Made by a program: the position numbers and the translations under genes | Shown: piece by piece, positions 61,824 through 64,000 of the stretch | Position numbering within the stretch: position 1 is the stretch's first letter | How the letters are laid out: every line of letters starts with the position of its first letter | Notes under the pieces: generated by a model | What the model saw: the letters and a program-made list of their open reading frames with translations, nothing else | What the model was told of the DNA's origin: nothing | Database searches by the model: none | Assembly: GCF_000708675.1 (NCBI RefSeq) | Contig: NZ_JELR01000001.1 | Coordinates: 1,116,001 to 1,180,000 of the forward strand | Origin: Microbulbifer sp. HZ11 | GTDB taxonomy: Bacteria; Pseudomonadota; Gammaproteobacteria; Pseudomonadales; Cellvibrionaceae | Length of the DNA stretch: 64,000 nt | Direction: 5' to 3'

Positions 61824-64000
61824 ACAGGACTCTCGTATTTCTGTAGTCAGCCGCCGCAAATTCCTGCAACTGGCGGGTATTGGCAGCGGCGGCCTGATTC
61901 TGGGAAGCGGATTTACTGGCGCGCAGCCGGTATGGGCGGATGCCGACAATGCCAGCGATAGCGAACACACCCTCAATCTGTTTGTCAGCATTGCCCCGGA
62001 CGATACCGTATCCATCGTCTGCCACCGCTCGGAAATGGGCCAGGGTATCCGTACCGGCCTGCCACAGATTGTGGCGGACGAAATGGAAGCGGACTGGGAA
62101 AAAGTCAACGTAATCCAAGGGCTCGCCGATAAACGCTACGGCAGCCAGAACACCGACGGCTCGCGCAGTATCCGCAACTTCTACCACACCATGCGCACCA
62201 TGGGCGCCAGCGCTCGCCATATGTTGGAGGCCGCCGCCGCACAGCTGTGGACTGTCCCCGTCGCCAGCTGTCAGGCACTACAGCACCGGGTCCACCATAA
62301 AGACAGCGGGCGCTCCATCCGCTTTGGTGAGCTGGCGGAACTGGCCGCCTCACAACCGGTGCCAGAAGCCAGTGCGCTGAAACTGAAAAGCAGTGAAGAC
62401 TTCAACTACATCGGCAAACCGGTCGCTACCTATGACACGCCGGATATGGTTGTCGGCAAGGGCCAATACGGGCAGGACATCCAACTGGAAAATATGCTGA
62501 TTGCCAGCATCGAACGGGCTCCGGTTCTCGGCAGCACCGTCGCCAGTGTGAAACAGGATAAAGCCCGCGCGGTAAAAGATGTGGTCGCGATTGAGACCAT
62601 GGATGGTGGGCAGCTGCCACCACTGTTTCACCCACTCGCCGGTGTCGCGGTGCTGGCAACCAATACCTGGGCCGCGCTGAAAGGCCGCAAAGCGCTGGAA
62701 ATCACCTGGAGCGACAGCCCACATTCCGACCACAACAGCACGGAGTATATCGACACTCTCAAGCAACGCGTGGCCAAACCGGGTAAAACCGTGACTGCCT
62801 ACGGCGATACGGACACTGAGCTGGCGAAATCCGAACGACACCACAGCGCGACCTACTCGGTCCCGTACCTGACCCACGCCGCCATGGAGCCCCCTAGCGC
62901 CACCGCTGTGGTTGGCGAAAACAGCTGTGAAATCTGGGCCTGCACCCAAACGCCGCAATCCGCCCAGCAGAATGTAGCCAAAGCGCTCGGGCTGAAGCCG
63001 GAGCAGGTGAAGGTAAACGTCACCCTGCTCGGCGGCGGTTTCGGGCGCAAGTCCAAACCGGACTTTGCGGTTGAAGCCGCGGTACTCGCCCGCAAAATGC
63101 AGCGCCCGGTCAAAGTGGTGTGGAGCCGCGAAGACGACATCCGTCACAGCTATTACCACGCTGCCAGCGCCGCCTACTTTGAAGCGGGCCTGAACAGCGA
63201 CGGACTGGTTTCCGCGTGGCGCCAGCGCACCGCTTTCCCATCCATCAGCGGCACTTTTTCCGCAGGTGTCGATCACCCCTCTGCCGGTGAACTGAGCCTC
63301 GGTTTTGCCGACCTGGCCTTCGACATCCCCAATCGCACCTGCGAAACCGCCGTGGCCGAATACCATACCCGCATCGGCTGGATGCGCTCAGTCGCCAATA
63401 TCCAGAACGCGTTTGGGATTTGCAGCTTCGCCGATGAACTGGCACACCTGTCAGGCCAGACCCCAGATGCCTTTTTGTTGGAGCTGATCGGCAAGGACCG
63501 ATATGTCAATCCAAATCAGGAAGACTTCAAATACGGCAACTACGGCGCGCAGCTGAAAGACAGCCCGGTTGACACTGCTCGCCTGAAACGGGTGGTAAAA
63601 GAGACCGCAGCCAAAGCGGACTTTTCGCTCAACAATGGCAAGGGTGAAGGCTGGGGCATTGCGGTGCACCGCAGCTTCCTCTCCTACGTCGGCATTGCCA
63701 CACGGGTAGAGGTACAGGGCGATAAACTCAGGGTTGCGGAAATGCACTGCGTTGCCGACGTGGGCCTCGCGGTGAACCCGGATCGCGTCAATGCACAGAT
63801 GGAAGGCGCGATGATCTTTGGCCTGAGCCTGGCACTGATGGGGGAAGTCACCATGGAAAATGGTGCCGTGAAAAACAGCAACTTCCACGATTACCCATTA
63901 TTGCGCATGCAGCAGTGCCCGGCGTTACATGTACACCTGCTCACCTCCGATCAACCGCCCGCGGGGGTCGGTGAACCGGGGGTACCGCCGGTGGCTCCGA
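61816..64000 (+). CDS. Molybdopterin-binding large subunit, isoquinoline 1-oxidoreductase beta type (partial)
   Basis: The first 728 codons are present; the gene runs off the right edge. A twin-arginine signal ([19 protein letters not shown]) marks it for folded export, so the enzyme is periplasmic. [22 protein letters not shown] and [18 protein letters not shown] are large-subunit signatures, and the final [15 protein letters not shown] reaches the conserved catalytic-glutamate loop. Only a short C-terminus is missing. Enzymes of this group oxidise N-heterocycles or aldehydes; the substrate is unknown, but with the sulfatases nearby an aldehyde is possible. Confidence 0.93.
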   Translation, partial: MRKQDSRISVVSRRKFLQLAGIGSGGLILGSGFTGAQPVWADADNASDSEHTLNLFVSIAPDDTVSIVCHRSEMGQGIRTGLPQIVADEMEADWEKVNVIQGLADKRYGSQNTDGSRSIRNFYHTMRTMGASARHMLEAAAAQLWTVPVASCQALQHRVHHKDSGRSIRFGELAELAASQPVPEASALKLKSSEDFNYIGKPVATYDTPDMVVGKGQYGQDIQLENMLIASIERAPVLGSTVASVKQDKARAVKDVVAIETMDGGQLPPLFHPLAGVAVLATNTWAALKGRKALEITWSDSPHSDHNSTEYIDTLKQRVAKPGKTVTAYGDTDTELAKSERHHSATYSVPYLTHAAMEPPSATAVVGENSCEIWACTQTPQSAQQNVAKALGLKPEQVKVNVTLLGGGFGRKSKPDFAVEAAVLARKMQRPVKVVWSREDDIRHSYYHAASAAYFEAGLNSDGLVSAWRQRTAFPSISGTFSAGVDHPSAGELSLGFADLAFDIPNRTCETAVAEYHTRIGWMRSVANIQNAFGICSFADELAHLSGQTPDAFLLELIGKDRYVNPNQEDFKYGNYGAQLKDSPVDTARLKRVVKETAAKADFSLNNGKGEGWGIAVHRSFLSYVGIATRVEVQGDKLRVAEMHCVADVGLAVNPDRVNAQMEGAMIFGLSLALMGEVTMENGAVKNSNFHDYPLLRMQQCPALHVHLLTSDQPPAGVGEPGVPPVAP

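Overview
The window looks like a chromosome segment of a marine, agar-degrading gammaproteobacterium, most likely Microbulbifer or a close relative in the Cellvibrionales. The evidence is gammaproteobacterial housekeeping genes (epmC, tusA, yheU, trmL, mnmC, cbpAM, bolA, djlA, oadGAB, dusC, ppnN), two GH50 agarases and formylglycine sulfatases. The genus is an inference from gene content and has not been tested by alignment.

Region 1 (1-30,300) is mostly housekeeping. It holds a 5'-3' exonuclease cut by the window edge, epmC, tusA, an ABM-domain protein facing an alpha/beta hydrolase, yheU, an exported SAM methyltransferase, a GcvR-like ACT protein, trmL-fldB-mnmC, a DUF502 membrane protein, an exported glutamine cyclotransferase, recQ, a serine hydrolase, a Ca2+/Na+ exchanger, cbpA-cbpM, an OmpW porin, djlA-bolA, the sodium-pumping oxaloacetate decarboxylase oadGAB, dusC, a tRNA-Arg(ACG) with promoter and terminator, ppnN, a CPA1 antiporter, and an oxidoreductase with a divergent LysR gene.

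Region 2 (30,360-46,830) is an agarose-utilisation locus. Two GH50 lipoproteins would release small agaro-oligosaccharides. A sugar-porter MFS protein, an SDR (candidate galactose dehydrogenase), a galactonate-dehydratase-like enolase-superfamily enzyme, DgoK and DgoA form a De Ley-Doudoroff route for D-galactose. An AldA-like aldehyde dehydrogenase, a second enolase-superfamily enzyme (candidate 3,6-anhydro-L-galactonate cycloisomerase), a zinc alcohol dehydrogenase and a KduD-like SDR fit the 3,6-anhydro-L-galactose route. A GntR/FCD regulator sits beside dgoK. The palindrome TTGTTAACAA occurs at four promoter regions of this locus, which points to a local regulon. No endo-agarase, GH117 or TonB receptor gene is present in the window.

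Region 3 (47,260-54,214) is an IclR-controlled operon of unknown substrate. It encodes a solute-binding-protein-like polypeptide without a signal peptide, two CaiB/BaiF CoA-transferases, a crotonase and an AldA-like dehydrogenase. There is no transporter membrane gene. This is my best candidate for an undescribed system.

Region 4 (54,300-59,300) holds an FG-GAP/VCBS lipoprotein and two sulfatases. Region 5 (59,588-end) holds XdhC, MocA and the two subunits of a periplasmic molybdenum hydroxylase, the last cut by the window edge.

Short inverted-repeat elements are scattered through intergenic DNA. Two have clear insertion histories: one with CTAG duplications supplies the stop codon of dgoA, and one is inserted in the loop of the terminator of the gntR gene.
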